The notes beneath the pieces are model-generated. The model was given only the letters and a program-made list of their open reading frames with translations. It did not search any database and was not told where the DNA came from. Of a DNA stretch of 64,000 nt, positions 31,717 through 44,839 are shown piece by piece (the stretch's first letter is position 1; each line of letters begins with the position of its first letter). Source of the stretch: Chelonoidis abingdonii (taxonomy: Eukaryota; Chordata; Testudines; Testudinidae); assembly GCF_003597395.2 (NCBI RefSeq), contig NC_133770.1, positions 6,320,038-6,384,037 of the forward strand. Reading direction: 5' to 3'. Made by a program: the position numbers and the translations under genes.

Positions 31717-33237
31717 CTAAAAAGACAAAGCGAGGACGTGGTGAGAAGTCAGGAGTAAATATAAATCAAAGGTTACCGCCACACACAGAGCTGTGAGCTG
31801 AAGAGACAGGCCTGAATTAAAACCGGCTAGTCTGAACACCCTCAGACTTCAGGGGAAGTTAGAAACAGAGGCAATTCCAGATTCAAGCTTCCCACACCTT
31901 GACGATCGATGAGAGTGCAGGATACACAGCGCTGCAGAATCCATGATATTTCCACGCATTCAGTATGTACATGCAAGAGGGTCACATGGTCAGGGTCAAA
32001 CTGCCAGCCAGATTTGGGGGCATGCAGGAATTGCCTGCCCAGGTAAATTAGCAAAAACCTTGGAGAGTTTCTTTGCCCTTCTCTGAAACATGGGGCGTAG
32101 CTCACCTGCGAGGCGTGACTGGGAAGATCTCATCTCATCACCTCCCTGCCACTGCCCGGGCACTGGTGGTCCCGCCATCTCTCCTGTTCCCTGCTTGAGA
32201 GTTTAGTCTCCCAAGGACTGACATGAACTGGAGCCTTCGGGCTCAATATAAGGGTATACTGGTGAAACTGAATGGCCTGTGATGTACAGGTGATCAGACT
32301 AGATGATTTAAACGGCCCCACCTCAGCCCAGAGCGATGGGCACCCAAGCCTGGATAGGCTGAAAAGTCACATGATCAGCAGCCCATCTCATTCCCCTCCA
32401 TTATGACACAACCCCTAATATGATAGCTCCCCTCCCGGATGTGTCTCCTATTACACAGCAGCCAATCACCATCAGTCTTGGACCCCCACTGTCCACTCTC
32501 AGCAAGGCTGACTCAGCCCAGCATGTTCTGAGATGCGCACTGAGCTCCAGGAGCTTCACCGGGCACCTCACTGATCTGACCTCCAGGGGCCCGGTGTGCT
32601 CGACAGAGAAGTTCCGCTTCAGTATCCTGGGCTAAAATTTCCCCTCTCCTCCTCAGAGAGGCATTACACACACACAGGTTGGTCGCTGACCTTCACCCCA
32701 GAGAGGGCTGCATCTCAGCAGCGCTGCCCGTAGTTTGTAGAATGTAAGGCTAGATTTCAAAACAGATGCCATGCAAGTTGTGCAATCCAGTTATTACTAC
32801 ACACACTTTTTGGAACAGCCTTTTGCCCTCAGCAGCCCCAAAACGAGACAGTAGCATTCTGCCTTTTGTAACCCTGGCCCTTTTAGCAGCACAGAGAGCA
32901 CGTAGGTGAAGCGGGTGGAGTCCTAGCCGCCTTCTACTGTGCGCTGGGTTTGTTTTCTCCAGATGTCAAACTCTGATGGGCAGGTTGCACATCTAATCTA
33001 TGCGCTATAAAGCGCCATGTACATTTACAGCTCAGTACTGTATAAAATGTTTATGAAACTCACCCCAACTCAGAACACAAGCAGCAATAAAGCAGCAAAC
33101 TCAGGCTCCACCATAAGTTAATATGATCTTAAAATCCTCATAGGATGGTCGCACTCATGCCCCCTATTCGAGGGTGAGGAGAAAGATACTGCTAGACATC
33201 CATGCAAAACTCCCAAAGGCCAGCCAGTACAGATTCC
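31717..33237. other. Mostly single-copy sequence
   Basis: An old CR1 3' end lies at about 32225-32325 (GGCCTGTGATGTACAGG, then CAGACTAGATGAT). Nothing else could be named. Confidence 0.5.
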
Positions 33238-33898
33238 TGTGATGAAGTGGGACTGTTCTTAATGTTTCCTCTGAATACTGTGTGGGTGCCTCAGTTTCCC
33301 CTATGCATTTCTTAAGTTTCCAGTGTGCATAAATGGCCAACAATCTGTCTCCTAGCAACAAATGGCCAGGGCCCTTCCTCCTCCCCCCCGCCCCACAAGG
33401 GAATAGCTAAAGGTGAACAAAGAGATCAGGTGACCTCCTGGCCTGGGAAAGAGACAAAAGCCGGAAAAGAGGGGCTGGAGGGGTTTCAGTTTGGGGCTGG
33501 CTGGGGACAAAAAGGGAGCGCAGATGGGGTTGTCTGGCTCGCTGGGCCCCAGAATGGGCCCGGCTGAGGGGTCCCATTTGCTGTACCTACAAGCTCTGTT
33601 TTAAACCGTGTTCCTGTCATCTAATAAACCTCTGTTTTACTGGTTGGCCAAGAGTCACGTCTGACTGCGAAGTGGGGGGTGCAGGACCCTCTGGCTTCCC
33701 CAGGACCCCGCCTGGGTGGACTCACTGTGGGAAGAGCATGGAGGGGCACATGCTGAATGCTTCAAGAGACCCAGGAGGTGAAGCCATGTGAGCTTCTTGC
33801 CCTGAAGACAGTCTGCTCCGAGGGAGAGGAGGCTCCTCGAAGTCCTGACTGGCTTTGTGGGGAGCAGTTCCAGAGCATCGCCCGGGGACTCCGTGACA
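33238..33898 (+). repeat. Solo LTR (661 bp)
   Basis: It starts TGTGATGAAGTGGGACTG and ends GGGGACTCCGTGACA. Both flanks carry ATTCC (33233-33237 and 33899-33903), a perfect 5-base target duplication. An AATAAA signal lies at about 33622 in the right half. No internal sequence remains, so it is a recombined solo LTR. Confidence 0.92.
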
Positions 33899-34040
33899 AT
33901 TCCATTGCAGGGTACATCACAAACCATCCAGAGGGAGAGCAGAGACCACAACCCAGGGGAGTCAGAGAGGCTTTGTGCCGTCACCTTGGTGATCGTCTCC
34001 CAGCAAATGCCAGGAAACAAGGGGAGAGAAAGAGAGAGAG

Positions 34041-34338
34041 AGGTGGTGGGTGAGGTAACCTCTTTCATCGGACCAACTTCTGTGAGTGAGAAAGACACAA
34101 GCTTTTGAGCTACACAGAGCTCTTCTTCAAGTCCAGGAAAGAGAGTGTCGCTAAATACAAGACCGAATAGATAGCTCAGCATAAGTAGTTGGCACATATA
34201 TTGTAGGGGACCACTCAGTGTGAATGAACCTTAGAATAAGTTTGATCTTGTATTTTGCTGTGACATTGAGTAAGCTTGAAAGCGTCTCCCTCTCACCAAC
34301 AGAAGTTAGTCCAACAAAAGAGATTTTCTCACCCACCT
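34041..34338. mobile_element. Foldback repeat, probably Penelope-derived
   Basis: The left arm (AGGTGGTGGGTGAGGTAACC, GGACCAACTTCTGTGAGTGA) is repeated inverted at 34286-34338. Between lie CAAGCTTTTGAGCTACACAG and AGAGCTCTTCTTCAAG. This sequence type is abundant in turtles and crocodilians. A degenerate hammerhead-like core lies on the minus strand at 34103-34131. A GA-rich tract (34022-34042) precedes it. Confidence 0.6.
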
Positions 34339-37300
34339 GATCTCTCCTGAGGTTTTTAATATCTTTCGGGTTCTTCTGCTATGTCCACTAGCTCCTGAGC
34401 CTTCAGGTCACACTGCCGCCATGAGGGCTGGAAACTTTTCTCGGAAGCTGAGATTGCTGCATAATCCCAGGACTCCAGGAGCTGGTGCTTTACAAAATGC
34501 AAGCTGGCAGATTAGCCAGTTCCAGCAATCAGAGCCCATTCTGAGGGACCAGAAGCCCTTCCCCCCTCTCTTCCGTATCAGACAAGCTGCCTGTAAGGTC
34601 ACACAGGTCACTCTTGGGGGAGTGAGGAAAGACCCACACTATTCTCTCCCATGCAAACAAGCCAAAAGAAAGTGACTGAACACTCAGGATAGGCCTGGGG
34701 TGCAGGAGAAGGAATGGGTCCTCTCCCGGCAACCTTGGGGCCACCTGCAGGGACTGAACCCAGAACCGCTGACTGCATGAGTGGAAGGGCCAGATGTGTG
34801 TCACTTCTGCGTGGTTCATTGACTAGAGGGACAAGGACCCACACTGGGTTATCCCAGGGTTACGCTGGAAGCCTGTAAAGCCAGGGTCACAGTGCAATGC
34901 CCACGGTCTGGCATATAGCCCGCGAGGCACTGCAGTGCTGCCCAAGGCTGCTCCTCCTGCTCAGTGCAGAGAGGTAGCCCCAGCCCAGCCAGCGGGCTGC
35001 TCCAACTCACACCAACTGGCTGTGAGCCCGAGGGACCATGTGCCAGCTAGAGTGCACCAGAGCTCTCTATGCACCAGCCACTCCCCCTCCCCACCCACAC
35101 TACACAGGCCCTGGGGGAATCCCCAAGCAGGGTTCTGCTCCCTTCATGCCATCAGAGCTTGGGTTAACCAGCTGCAATGGTACATTCAGCCCCATGCACT
35201 AAGCCAGGGCCTGGAACCCCCCGCCCAATGCCTGAATCCAGGGCAGACACGCACATTCAGGGAAGCCAATAACCAACAGCCAGCAGCACACGCACCAGCC
35301 CCTTTGCAGTCCAGCCTTTCTCCCAAGAGCCATTCCCCTGGGACAGATGGACAGCTGAAACCAGGGGGCCAGAGAGACCCTCCCTCCATTTCTTCTGCAT
35401 TCCCTTGCTGCTGCACCCTTCTAGCGCCCACCACCCTGGTATCTAAGCGCTTCCCAGAATCTTCTGCCCTTCTCCTCTCCCTGCTATTAGAGCTCTGCGC
35501 CCCACCGCAGGGTGCGTGTGTAGGTCTCCTGTCCTCCTCAAAAGCCATCTGATGCCGGATCAGCCCAATTTCCTCCGGACGCTCCACAGTTAAGCCTCTT
35601 CCCCTGAGAACAGTTTGCCTATCGCTCCATCACTCTTTCTGTCTCAACTCAGCACAGTTCTGCAGAAGAGATAGGCCGATAAGGCAGAGTGACTGCAGGC
35701 AGAGGTAGCTGCTTCTCTGCTGACAGCTCTGGGGCTAGGAGACCTGCTGGGGCTTTCACGGCCAGTCTGGGAGGCTGGAGTTCACAGCAGGCAGACCAAG
35801 GGGCTGGACCTTAGCTCCCCATCTAAATCCTGGTGTCACGGAAGCCAGGAAGCTGATCTTTAATCACTGTCTCCTGCCCACCGAGCACACCGGGAGCAAG
35901 ATGTGCTTTTGTTAAGCTTTGGTAGCAATCAAGGTTCCCAACATCTCCCATCACAAGTAACCTTTGCCAGGAAAGTAAATGGAGATTCCATGCTCCAATT
36001 CCTTCCCACCACGGATGGTCTTAAAGGAAGGGAAGAAGCAGAGGAGAAGTCGCACCCTTATGGAAAATCCCTCTAAGCTTTAGAGGCTCATCTTCCCCTC
36101 TGCAGACTTTCTGGATCAGCCACTAGAACGTGACAGACTCTTATCCTTCCTACATCATTTCGCAGGGTGGCAAAAGTCCCTGGAGCAAGGATTTCACTCT
36201 GTTTCAACTGATGGCTTTTCAGAGTGCTCCTTGTGAAGGGCTACAGGGCTTTCCCAGGAAGGCAAAGAGGGGAATCAGATACACCCTTTAGATATTCTTC
36301 AAATGCCTGGCCTATCCTTCTTGTCCCAGCACCTCTTCCCAACACCTGCTGCTCGCCACAGGAAGAGATGCCATGAGGCCAGCCTCGTGGACCTCTGCCT
36401 AGCTAGCTCCAAATGACATGGCTCCCCTCTCTAGGGGAGCCTAGCAGGACCTGCAGGTGTAAGAGTCGCTGTCCTCAAAAGGGCCTGAGCCTGCCAGGGA
36501 CACAGCACTCTCAAAGGGAGTGCCCAGCACCTGGCTGGATCAGGCCCAAAGAGTGGACTGGTAAAAGTTCTCTCACACGTGACACATGCTAGCCTCTCTC
36601 CTGCTACAAGCGACCGATCGATCTGCCCAGCACTGCAGAGAGAGCAAGTGGAAGCTCTATTTGCTAGCTTGTTTTTCACACCCCAGACACAGAGCTTGTT
36701 TCCTGTAACAACAAACATCTGCAAGCGCAAGCTCAGAGGCAGACGCCCACCCAGCCTGCACACACAACCCCCCCGATGCAACGCAGAGGGCTCCCACCTG
36801 TACGCCATCCAAGCTGGTGCCGCAGCTACCTGAAAGCCAGTGTGTAGGTGTTACCTGGAAGGCAATGGCCGGAGATTCCATCTGACAGCTGGGCAGCTCC
36901 ATTATCGGCCAAGGGCTAAGCCAAATCCAGAAGCAGCCGCCTGAGCTAGGAGTCCATGCAGGCGACGGGGGGAGAGCAGAGCCACTGGCAGTGCGGGCAG
37001 CCCCAGCGAAGGTCGGCGATGCTCCGGGAAGGGGCGGAGGAGGGAGAACGTGAGCGCAGACAGCAGCAAAACAAGAAAGTGACTTTAAAAAAAAGCGTTG
37101 TGTAAAGCAAGAGCCAGGAAATGCCAAGTCACTAGAAACATCAGTGACACTTCCTCCTGCAGCACTGCAGCGGCCAGGGGACAGGCTGGGTCTCTGAGAG
37201 GCACCTGCTTCTAACAGCAAAGGGGCACCCAGCACCAACGCGAGGCCCTGGCCGCATCAAAAAGGGGGTGCCGGTGGGTCTCAGAGCAGCATCAGCTTGT

Positions 37301-38093
37301 TCCTTCCCAGCTACCTCTTTAAGGCTATTGGGGCAGGTCCATCCTGGAGTCAGCTCCGCCAACCTTGATGGAGCGACTCCAGAGACGGGCAGCCTGTCAC
37401 GTCGAGTTTATTGAGTCCACAAGCTGTCCCAGAGGATCTGGAGCATCACAATCCCACACCTCCCAATCAGCACATCAACAGCTCTGGCTCCTGCCTTGCA
37501 GCGACCCCTACTGTTCCAGTCCTGCTGTGTGAACCTCAAGCCGGAGCCCCAGGAACTCTTGCTGTTCCCAGGCCTCGGCTCTCCCATGCCATCAGTTCTA
37601 CCCACGAACCTCATCCCTGAGCTGTAGCCCCTTCTGCTAGCCCACAGTGGAGACTCAGCCACCTCTGCTGATTAACCTCAATCCTCAGCCACTGCGCCTT
37701 CCCTTCCTATGCCCTCCTCTGGCACAGTGCTGTCCCAAATGAACCAGAAACAGGAACCTAGGGCCTCCTCTTCCAGCTCACAGGCTGCCCAGCCATGGGA
37801 ACGCCTTCTGGACAAACCTGCACCGGGGGACTAAGGGCAGGCTCGCAAGCGGGCAATACACGCAGGGGGCAAGACAAGAACCAGGCCCAAAACGTAGCGA
37901 CCAGTCAGAGAAGCGTTCACAGCCAGTCAACATATGGCAAGTGCATCAAACTACTTCTTGTGCACTAAAATTCAGCAGGGAGACTGCAGGAGCGAAAGAT
38001 GCCGGGTTCCCCTTGGTGAAGGGAGCGCAGAAGACGGACCAGTTTCAGAGGTGAGTCCAAGAGGGCGTGACTCAATTTGTGGGACCGAGGTGC
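34339..38093. other. Single-copy sequence
   Basis: No exon, RNA gene or clear repeat was recognised. Long open frames at 34935-35552 and 36657-37238 look like chance frames in GC-rich DNA. 36900-37050 is somewhat CpG-rich, but no first exon was found there. Confidence 0.5.
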
Positions 38094-38154
38094 GGGGGGG
38101 GGGGGAGGGGGGGGGGGATCTCCCCGGGTTTTACAGGGGGGGGGGGGGGGGGGG
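38094..38154 (+). repeat. Poly-G tract cluster
   Basis: Three G runs of 12, 11 and 19 bases lie within 61 bases (38094-38105, 38107-38117, 38136-38154). They could form G-quadruplexes and are also prone to sequencing error. Confidence 0.9.
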
Positions 38155-38699
38155 AGATGACGCCATTTCCACTAAAAGCCTACAGAACGATTATTTTTTA
38201 AATAGGTTAGAATCATCCGATAGGCTTCTAACACACCAGGGATAGAATTGCCTACTGAATTCTACAGCAGGGTTAGAAAGGACGCCCTAGAAAGGTTAAC
38301 ATTTTCTATAGGACTTTTCTACCTTCTTCCAGCAGGTTACACCAACCGCAGGGCTCCTATCTACAGAGCCACACGTAACTCTCACATGTGCACACTGCAC
38401 CACAAAGTTCGGCCTCTGAATCTCAATGAGCATGAAGGCACTTGTGCGGGCGCAACACACACACCAGGGGAGCACGGTAAGAAAAGAGGGGTAAGTGCAA
38501 ACAGTTCACCACGCACCCGCTTACTGCTTTGTCAGGGCTGGAGGAGGTGGACATAGGTCCACTAGAGGGACCTCGGAGTTTGGCAGTGCCCAGATTAAGG
38601 TGGTCTGATCTTTCCCGTGCCTTCTGTTTCTCTTCTGACACCTCCACCCTCCATTTGGATTTTATCATCTTCTAGAGGTGCTGAATTCCATCTTTAAGG

Positions 38700-38955
38700 A
38701 GCACATGATCTGGCCAGTTCTTGAGCTCAGAACTGGCCTCCTGCAGAGACATTAAGCCCGTGTCTAGTTAACTGGAACAGCTGCCTAGGGGCTGCGGTGA
38801 ATTCTCCAGCTCTGACAATTTTTAAGTCAAGACTGGCTGTTTTCTGAAAGCTTGGCTCTGGTTCAAACAGGAATTAATTCAGGGAAGTTCTACAGCCGGT
38901 GCTTTGGGTGATCACAGGTGTCCCTTTTGCCTTTATAATCTATGAATCTCTGCGC
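38700..38955 (+). repeat. Old CR1 LINE 3' end
   Basis: It contains AACTGGAACAGCTGCCTAGG, TTTTTAAGTCAAGACTGGC and a tail ending ATAATCTATGAATCTCTG. Confidence 0.75.
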
Positions 38956-39569
38956 TAGAGATGAGCCCAACCCTTTTGCCAACTGTTCCCAAAGTTCACG
39001 GGTCTTCAGGGTTCCCATCACAGGCCCTTCTCAGCCCAGGGGAAGGCTCCCAAGCTGCCCCAACTGCTTCCCTGTTTGTGGCAGCACTGGCCCCTGTATC
39101 TCTCCACACATGGTCAGAACACCCTTGAATAACCAGCTGGCAGGAGAAATGGAAACGAGTGAGCGACAAGCCAACAGCCCCAAGCCAACAATGGGAGGAA
39201 GAATTTGCAGAGGGCCCTGAAAGCTTCTTGCTCTGCAGTGAGGGTTTTGCAATCCCCTCTCTGCTCAGGATATTGGGCAAGAAGAGGTGGTTAGATTGAC
39301 CTGCCCTGGGAGTGTCTGCCCAGGTCACAGCTTACCAGCAGGCGGCTCACACCCTGCAGTTTGGCAAAGGGGTGGAGGGAGGAAGTTGGAGGGCAGATTA
39401 TCCTCCAGCCAGCTCCCACTTGCTCCCTGGGTAACAGCCCCAGTGCAGCTGGAAAAGCCATAATGAGAGGTGGGATGCTAGAAGGGGAAGTGGCTTCTAG
39501 GACCCTAAAAGGCCTTAGAATGAGTGTGCTGGACCTATTTAGAATGCACCTTGCAGTGATCAGGCAATA
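38956..39569. other. Apparently single-copy sequence
   Basis: Nothing could be named here. Confidence 0.5.
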
Positions 39570-39577
39570 GGACATAG

Positions 39578-39886
39578 CAGGGGTGGGCAACCTTTCAGAA
39601 GGGCTGTGCCGTCTTCATTTACTCACTCTAATTTAGGGTTTTGCGTGTCAGTGACACATTTTAACGTTTTTAGAAGGTCTCTTTCTATAAGTCTATAATA
39701 TATAAATAAATTATTGTTGTATATAAAGTAAATAAGGTTTGTAAAATGTTTAAGAAGCTTCATTTAAAATTAAATTAAAATGCAGAGCCCCCCGGACCGG
39801 TGGCCAGGACCTGGGCAGTGAGAGTGCCACTGAAAATCAGCCTGTGTGCTGCCTTCGGCACGTGTGCCATAGGTTGCCTATCCCTG
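39578..39886 (+). mobile_element. hAT-type non-autonomous element (309 bp)
   Basis: Termini are CAGGGGTGGGCAACC and GGTTGCCTATCCCTG. The flanking 8-mers are GGACATAG and GGATATAG (7 of 8 match). The interior is AT-rich with no coding frame. Confidence 0.92.
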
Positions 39887-39894
39887 GGATATAG

Positions 39895-40680
39895 CATGCA
39901 AGTCAACAGGAAGGGAAGGTGATAAGGGCCTCCCAGGACTGGAGCTCAGAGCAACAACTGGGCGCTTACCCGGCACTATCTTATCACACAGGATTTGCCA
40001 TACCAGATTTGGACCAATCAAGTAGCCTCCTGCAGTGACCAACACCTGATGTGAATAAACCCCACAATGCACCTGGCCAGCTGTGCAATGCTGCCCCAAG
40101 CCTGCCTGACCCCTGTGAAAATCGCTTGATGTCCTGAAGCATGAAAATTGATTATACAGAAGAGCCAGTGGCTAAGCCAATTTTAAAGACATGCTTCACT
40201 GAAGGTGCTTACAGGCAGAAGAGGGACCAAATACAAAATGTCTCCTTTGGGGCCAGTGAAGGAGTGTCTGCCGACTCTAGACAGCAATACATTTTTATGC
40301 CTGTTAGGCATAAAAGGAGAAGGTGCTGGGTTCTAATCCACCTCGCGCACGGAGTGGAGTGTTAATTAAATTCCAATCACAGATTCCTTCTTGCTGGGCA
40401 TTGTGCTTGCCAGAAGCAGCCCAGCTTGACTTTCAGATCCCAGGCAGAGTCTGCAACCGGAATACAGCAACCGCATTTTACTTTTAAATCGACAGTGCTT
40501 GTTACAGAGTCATAAAACGCCATGAGCCATTTGTACAACGTAAAGGCACTGGAATGCTATCAAATACAAAAGCAGTTGGTTAAATTAATGTCTTGAGACC
40601 CTTGGAAAGCTACATTTCTAAGATTCTATGTGATGGATGCGGTTTCATTTAAGTATGAAGCAGGTCTTAATCACCCTCAG
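39895..40680. other. Apparently single-copy sequence
   Basis: No family was assigned. A short hairpin TTTATGCC-TGTTA-GGCATAAA lies near 40295-40315. Confidence 0.4.
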
Positions 40681-40800
40681 TCTACAGATGGAGAAACTGA
40701 GGCAGAGGTTAACTTGGCCAAGGTCGCATAGTGAGTAAGTGGGAGAATCAGAATGGCAGCCAGTCCTACTTGCTCTAGCCACTAGATCTCAATCCCTCTC
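40681..40800 (-). repeat. MIR SINE fragment
   Basis: It shows the reversed MIR core (GATGGAGAAACTGAGGCAGA, AAGGTCGCATAGTGAGTAAG). Confidence 0.75.
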
Positions 40801-40929
40801 TGAAGCTCAAGCAGCAAGCTCTTTGGGGCAGGGCATTTGTACAGAACAGGGGCCTGACCCGGGGCTATCCCAATATAAATGTTAAATAAGATCATCCATT
40901 GAAGTAGATGCAACTGGAAGGGACTCACT

Positions 40930-41390
40930 CTCTCAGGGCGAGTCTGCACACCAGAGCTAGCACAACTGATCGGCACCCGGGCCAGTCTAGCCTGGGCCCC
41001 AACAGCCCCACCACAGAGCCCTCTATGCATTATCGTGTCCTCACTGGTGTCGGGCTCTGTCTCTCTCCCTAGGATTGCCGGGGCACAACCCATGGTTCTT
41101 TATGCTGCACTAAGCTGAGCCGCTCACCCAGTGATTTGTGGGTGACCTCATCTGTCCTTCTGGGCACACCGGGGGAAGGCTTTGGAGGACTATCAGCCCC
41201 CCACCCCCAGAGATTTCACCTGTGTCCCCACTGCAAAGCAGCAAGTGTGCTCTAACCTCACCAGGCCAGCTAGCCCAGGCTGAAAGCACCAGATTCGTAG
41301 GGGAGGTTTGTGTGTGGACAGGAGAAGGGCTGGGGAGGTAACAGCCTGGCCTCACTGCAGTGAGGACAGACCCTCAAAGTGGTGCTGGGG
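40930..41390. mobile_element. Possible MITE
   Basis: The left end GGCGAGTCTGCACACC and the right end GTGAGGACAGACCC are loosely inverted. Internal family features are weak. Confidence 0.35.
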
Positions 41391-42039
41391 GGCTGACTAC
41401 GCAGACGGTGGATACGCAAGGCCTTAGCCCTGACATGCAACTGTCTGCATGAGGATGCAGGAGGATTCTTAAACAGCCAAGGGATCAGAGCCTGACTTCC
41501 AAAGAGTGACTAATAGCCAGCGAGCAGCTGCCGTGGCTGTTTTCCCAATAAACCATACCAGGATTCCCACGGCCAGGACGAATCATGAGATGACAGGTGT
41601 GGCAGTGAAGGGGTGGGGGGGTGTTTCCTGGAAAGGGAAGGAGGGTGGCAAAGAAAGAAGCGATCCTCCCGTATTCAAAGTCAATCATAGTGACAAGGCA
41701 GGATATGACAGGCTGTCATCCGCTTCTCAGCCGCAGCGCAGACTTCTCCAAGCTCCGACAGAACTTCAGTTCTTGGCTCTCATTCAGATGAGCCTTTTGC
41801 CTGCTGCCTGGCTCAGTTGTTTGTGTTTTGGTGGAGTTGGTTTGTATTCAGGTGCTTAACCCGTCCTCCCCAGCTCATTCAGCCTGTGAGGCAGCTGCGA
41901 TTCTAGACAGAGCCAGACACGGGTGAGGGAAGCCCATAGCAGAGGAGTGCTCGACTGCCTGAGATAGTCAGTGTGGTCATGGAAGGACTTAACATTTCAG
42001 TTTGATTTACAGGCAAAACAGAAAAGGGAATCCATGGGA

Positions 42040-42250
42040 TGCAGTGTGACCTAATGGATAGAGCATGGGGGCACAGGATACCTGAGTTTCTGGCTTGACC
42101 TCTCCCCTTTTAGGTGACCCTGGACAAGTCACTTCCCTGCCCCTATGCCTCAGCTTCCCCATCTGTAAAATGGAGGTAATGATACCAACCTTTGGAAAGC
42201 TCTTTTAGATCTCTGGCTAGAAAGCAACAGGTAAGAGCTAGGTATTAGTT
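42040..42250 (+). repeat. MIR SINE
   Basis: It carries GGACAAGTCACTTCCCTGCC, CTCAGCTTCCCCATCTGTAA and AATGGAGGTAATGATACC, the MIR core and 3' part. Confidence 0.85.
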
Positions 42251-44439
42251 ATTGTAGTGCTGGGGTGTGGGGGAATCAAACAAGGCCAGGAGGCATGCAG
42301 TGCAATGGGTCTGTCTAAAGATAGTGGTCCTTGAGCTAACTACCGCTCTGGACATAACACAAACATCTGTGCTTTACCCTACTGCCATCCTGGGTACTCA
42401 GCTGGAGTGAGAACAGGACCATGCTCTAGTCTAGACAAACCCCAGGAGATAGGGCAGCAGGATGTTCCCTTGGGAGAACCAGGTTCAAATCCCATCATGG
42501 GTCACAAGTGAAAAAACGTTGCTGTTAGCGTCACTAGCTGCAAAATGGCTCTGTACTTCTCAGAACACAGACTAGCCCACTTGGTTGGCTTCAATGGTTC
42601 CAGAATTTCAATGCAGGTGTTGGCCTTGAAGGAGCTATGGGAATTGGTGCCAGATGAGGCCCTGGCCCTCCATCTTTTGACTAAGCCTCCAGGCCAGGCC
42701 AGGCTGAAGATCTGGAGTACGTTCCAAGTTCTACATTAAGCCCATGTTTCTCAGAGGTTCTTTCCTTGTGCAGGATAAATGAGGGGTGCCGCTGACCAGG
42801 TGTGTGTTCATTGTGAGCATCGAAGCGGACACTATTGCTCTCTTAGCATTAGGATCAGGGCCACAGTGTCCGACAGTATCTATATTTGGAGTGCAGCATC
42901 TTTCAAGATGACCCTCTTTACTAAAACAAATGCCTGCTCCATGCCACAATCTTCCAAAGCACAGAAACCCCGTGTCTCCCCTTTACAGCTCAGCCCAGCT
43001 CAGGGCCTGATTGGCACCTTGCCTGCCATGGGGCCAGACCTGATTCACACAAAGCTATTTAAAAAGATCTACTCTCGTTCAAACACGAGTTACCAGCCTG
43101 CAGGCGGGAATCCCTGGGTGAGATTCTCTGGCCTGTGTCATCCAGGAGATCAGGCTCACTAGATGATCATACAGGTCCCTTATGTCCTTGAAATAGAAGA
43201 ATATGGATCCATTACCACCCAACTCTTCGATGCATTCAGATCCAGATGCAGTTTCAAACCCTAGGACCTGCATTCTCCATAACACTCCCTCTTCCCCCGG
43301 CTGCCCTGACCCAGCATCAGGTGCACTCCTTGTATATAAAATTCAGCACAAACAGTGACCGGTCAGACTCGGGCAATGGCTGAATTAACCCTGAAATCCC
43401 CAGAGGGGTTTGTGTCTCAGTCTCCTTCTCCCTCAAGTTAAGAGAGGCGGAAAGACGACCCGCTACAAGGGAGAGGTTACAAAAAACGCCTGCTCCCAGT
43501 CTGAGTGGGTTTGTTAAGGACGCTTACCGCAGGGTGAGCGGCAGTCTCCGATACACCCAAAGGACAGTGGCTAACAGCCGCTGTGGACTTCTTTTTAGTT
43601 CCCTCTCTCACAACAAGGGGCCACGCAATGCAGACAGGGAAGGAAACAGGGCTGGGAGAGCCAACCCAGCTGAGCAGCTGTTGCTGGCACCAACTTCAGC
43701 AACAGGTTCAAACAGCCTAGGGGCCGCTGTAGGCTGGATGTTCTGGTGAGATCTGGAAGAGGGCATTGCTGCATCTGTGTCCGGCCTTCTCCAGTGCAGA
43801 CAGGCCGGGGCAAGCAGTAACCTCAGCTAGCGCACCCTAACCGCTGCTTCTGGTGGTCGAGGGCAAGGCTGGAGTAACAGCTGACAGCGGTGTAGTGTTG
43901 GGAAGGACAGACGGACGGACAGCAGGCAGGCCCTTCGTGCGGTTTTAAGCCCGACAGGCCTGTTTTTAAAACTTTGTTCCACGACTGGTACTGAGACAAA
44001 ACTGAAGGTGCTTTTAATCCCAGCCGTGGGATGCCATTTTGTGACGCGCTGCTCCAGCGTGGCCTCGCCTGCCCAGCGTGTACAAGGTCATGCCGGTGCG
44101 GGCAGAGTGGCACGCACTGAACGGCATGACCTTGCGGGCAAGGTGCCTTTGGAGGTACAGAATGGCCAGGACTCCAGGGAGCCACGAGTGGCTGCCCTAA
44201 ACACATTCACTTCACTCTGATTTTATCCCCTAGTGTCTTTGGGAGGCGCAGGGCATGGGGGCCCCAAAGGTCAAGTCAGCACTACCCTGGCACACAGACA
44301 CTCAGATGAGAGTTTGGGACAACTCCAGCAGCTCTAGCCATCCCCGTCCCTCCAGAGTCGTAACGGAGCCACTGAGCCTCACCTAGCCCAAAACACGGGC
44401 AGGGGAAACAAAGCGTTTTGTGTAAAGCGACGTGGACAG
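42251..44439. other. Mostly single-copy sequence
   Basis: An old CR1 3' end lies at about 43110-43200 (GATCAGGCTCACTAGATGAT, then CAGGTCCCTTATG). No exon was seen. Confidence 0.5.
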
Positions 44440-44665
44440 AACAGCTCTAGGGCTGCAGTCAGAAGGCCCCCAGTTCTAATCCTAGCTCCACCACTGACCT
44501 AGAGCAAGTCACATTGCCTTTCTGTGCCTCAGTTTCCCCATCCACAAAATGGGACCACCACCACGTATTTGCCTAACAGGGAGGCTGGGAGGTTTAATGA
44601 GATAGTGTCTCTATATGTTTAAAGAAAGCCACTGTAAAGTGCTATAAAAATGCTAAACATGACCC
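44440..44665 (+). repeat. MIR SINE
   Basis: It contains CTAGAGCAAGTCACATTGCC, TGTGCCTCAGTTTCCCCATC and the 3' AAGTGCTATAAAAATGC. Confidence 0.85.
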
Positions 44666-44839
44666 TGATGTCACGACAAAAGTGTTGGGGGTGACAGGGA
44701 GGAAGAGTGCTGGGTGGGGACATTCCCCTCGCCTTGCATAAAAGTCTCAGAGAAGGATCAACCCTGGGGCACCTGCCTGTTGGCAAAATTTAGGTTTTCT
44801 TCCAAATCTTTGATGTAGTGCTCATGAGATTTCAAAGGT

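Noticed and set aside
36657..37238. 193-residue minus-strand frame near a CpG-richer patch, considered as a first exon
   Set aside because: The peptide around the possible donor (ESPAIAFQ) does not resemble an NBEAL N-terminus, and no start in good context precedes it.
40295..40315. Hairpin TTTATGCC-TGTTA-GGCATAAA considered as a histone-type or terminator stem
   Set aside because: The sequence does not match the histone stem-loop, no coding region ends nearby, and such short palindromes are common by chance.
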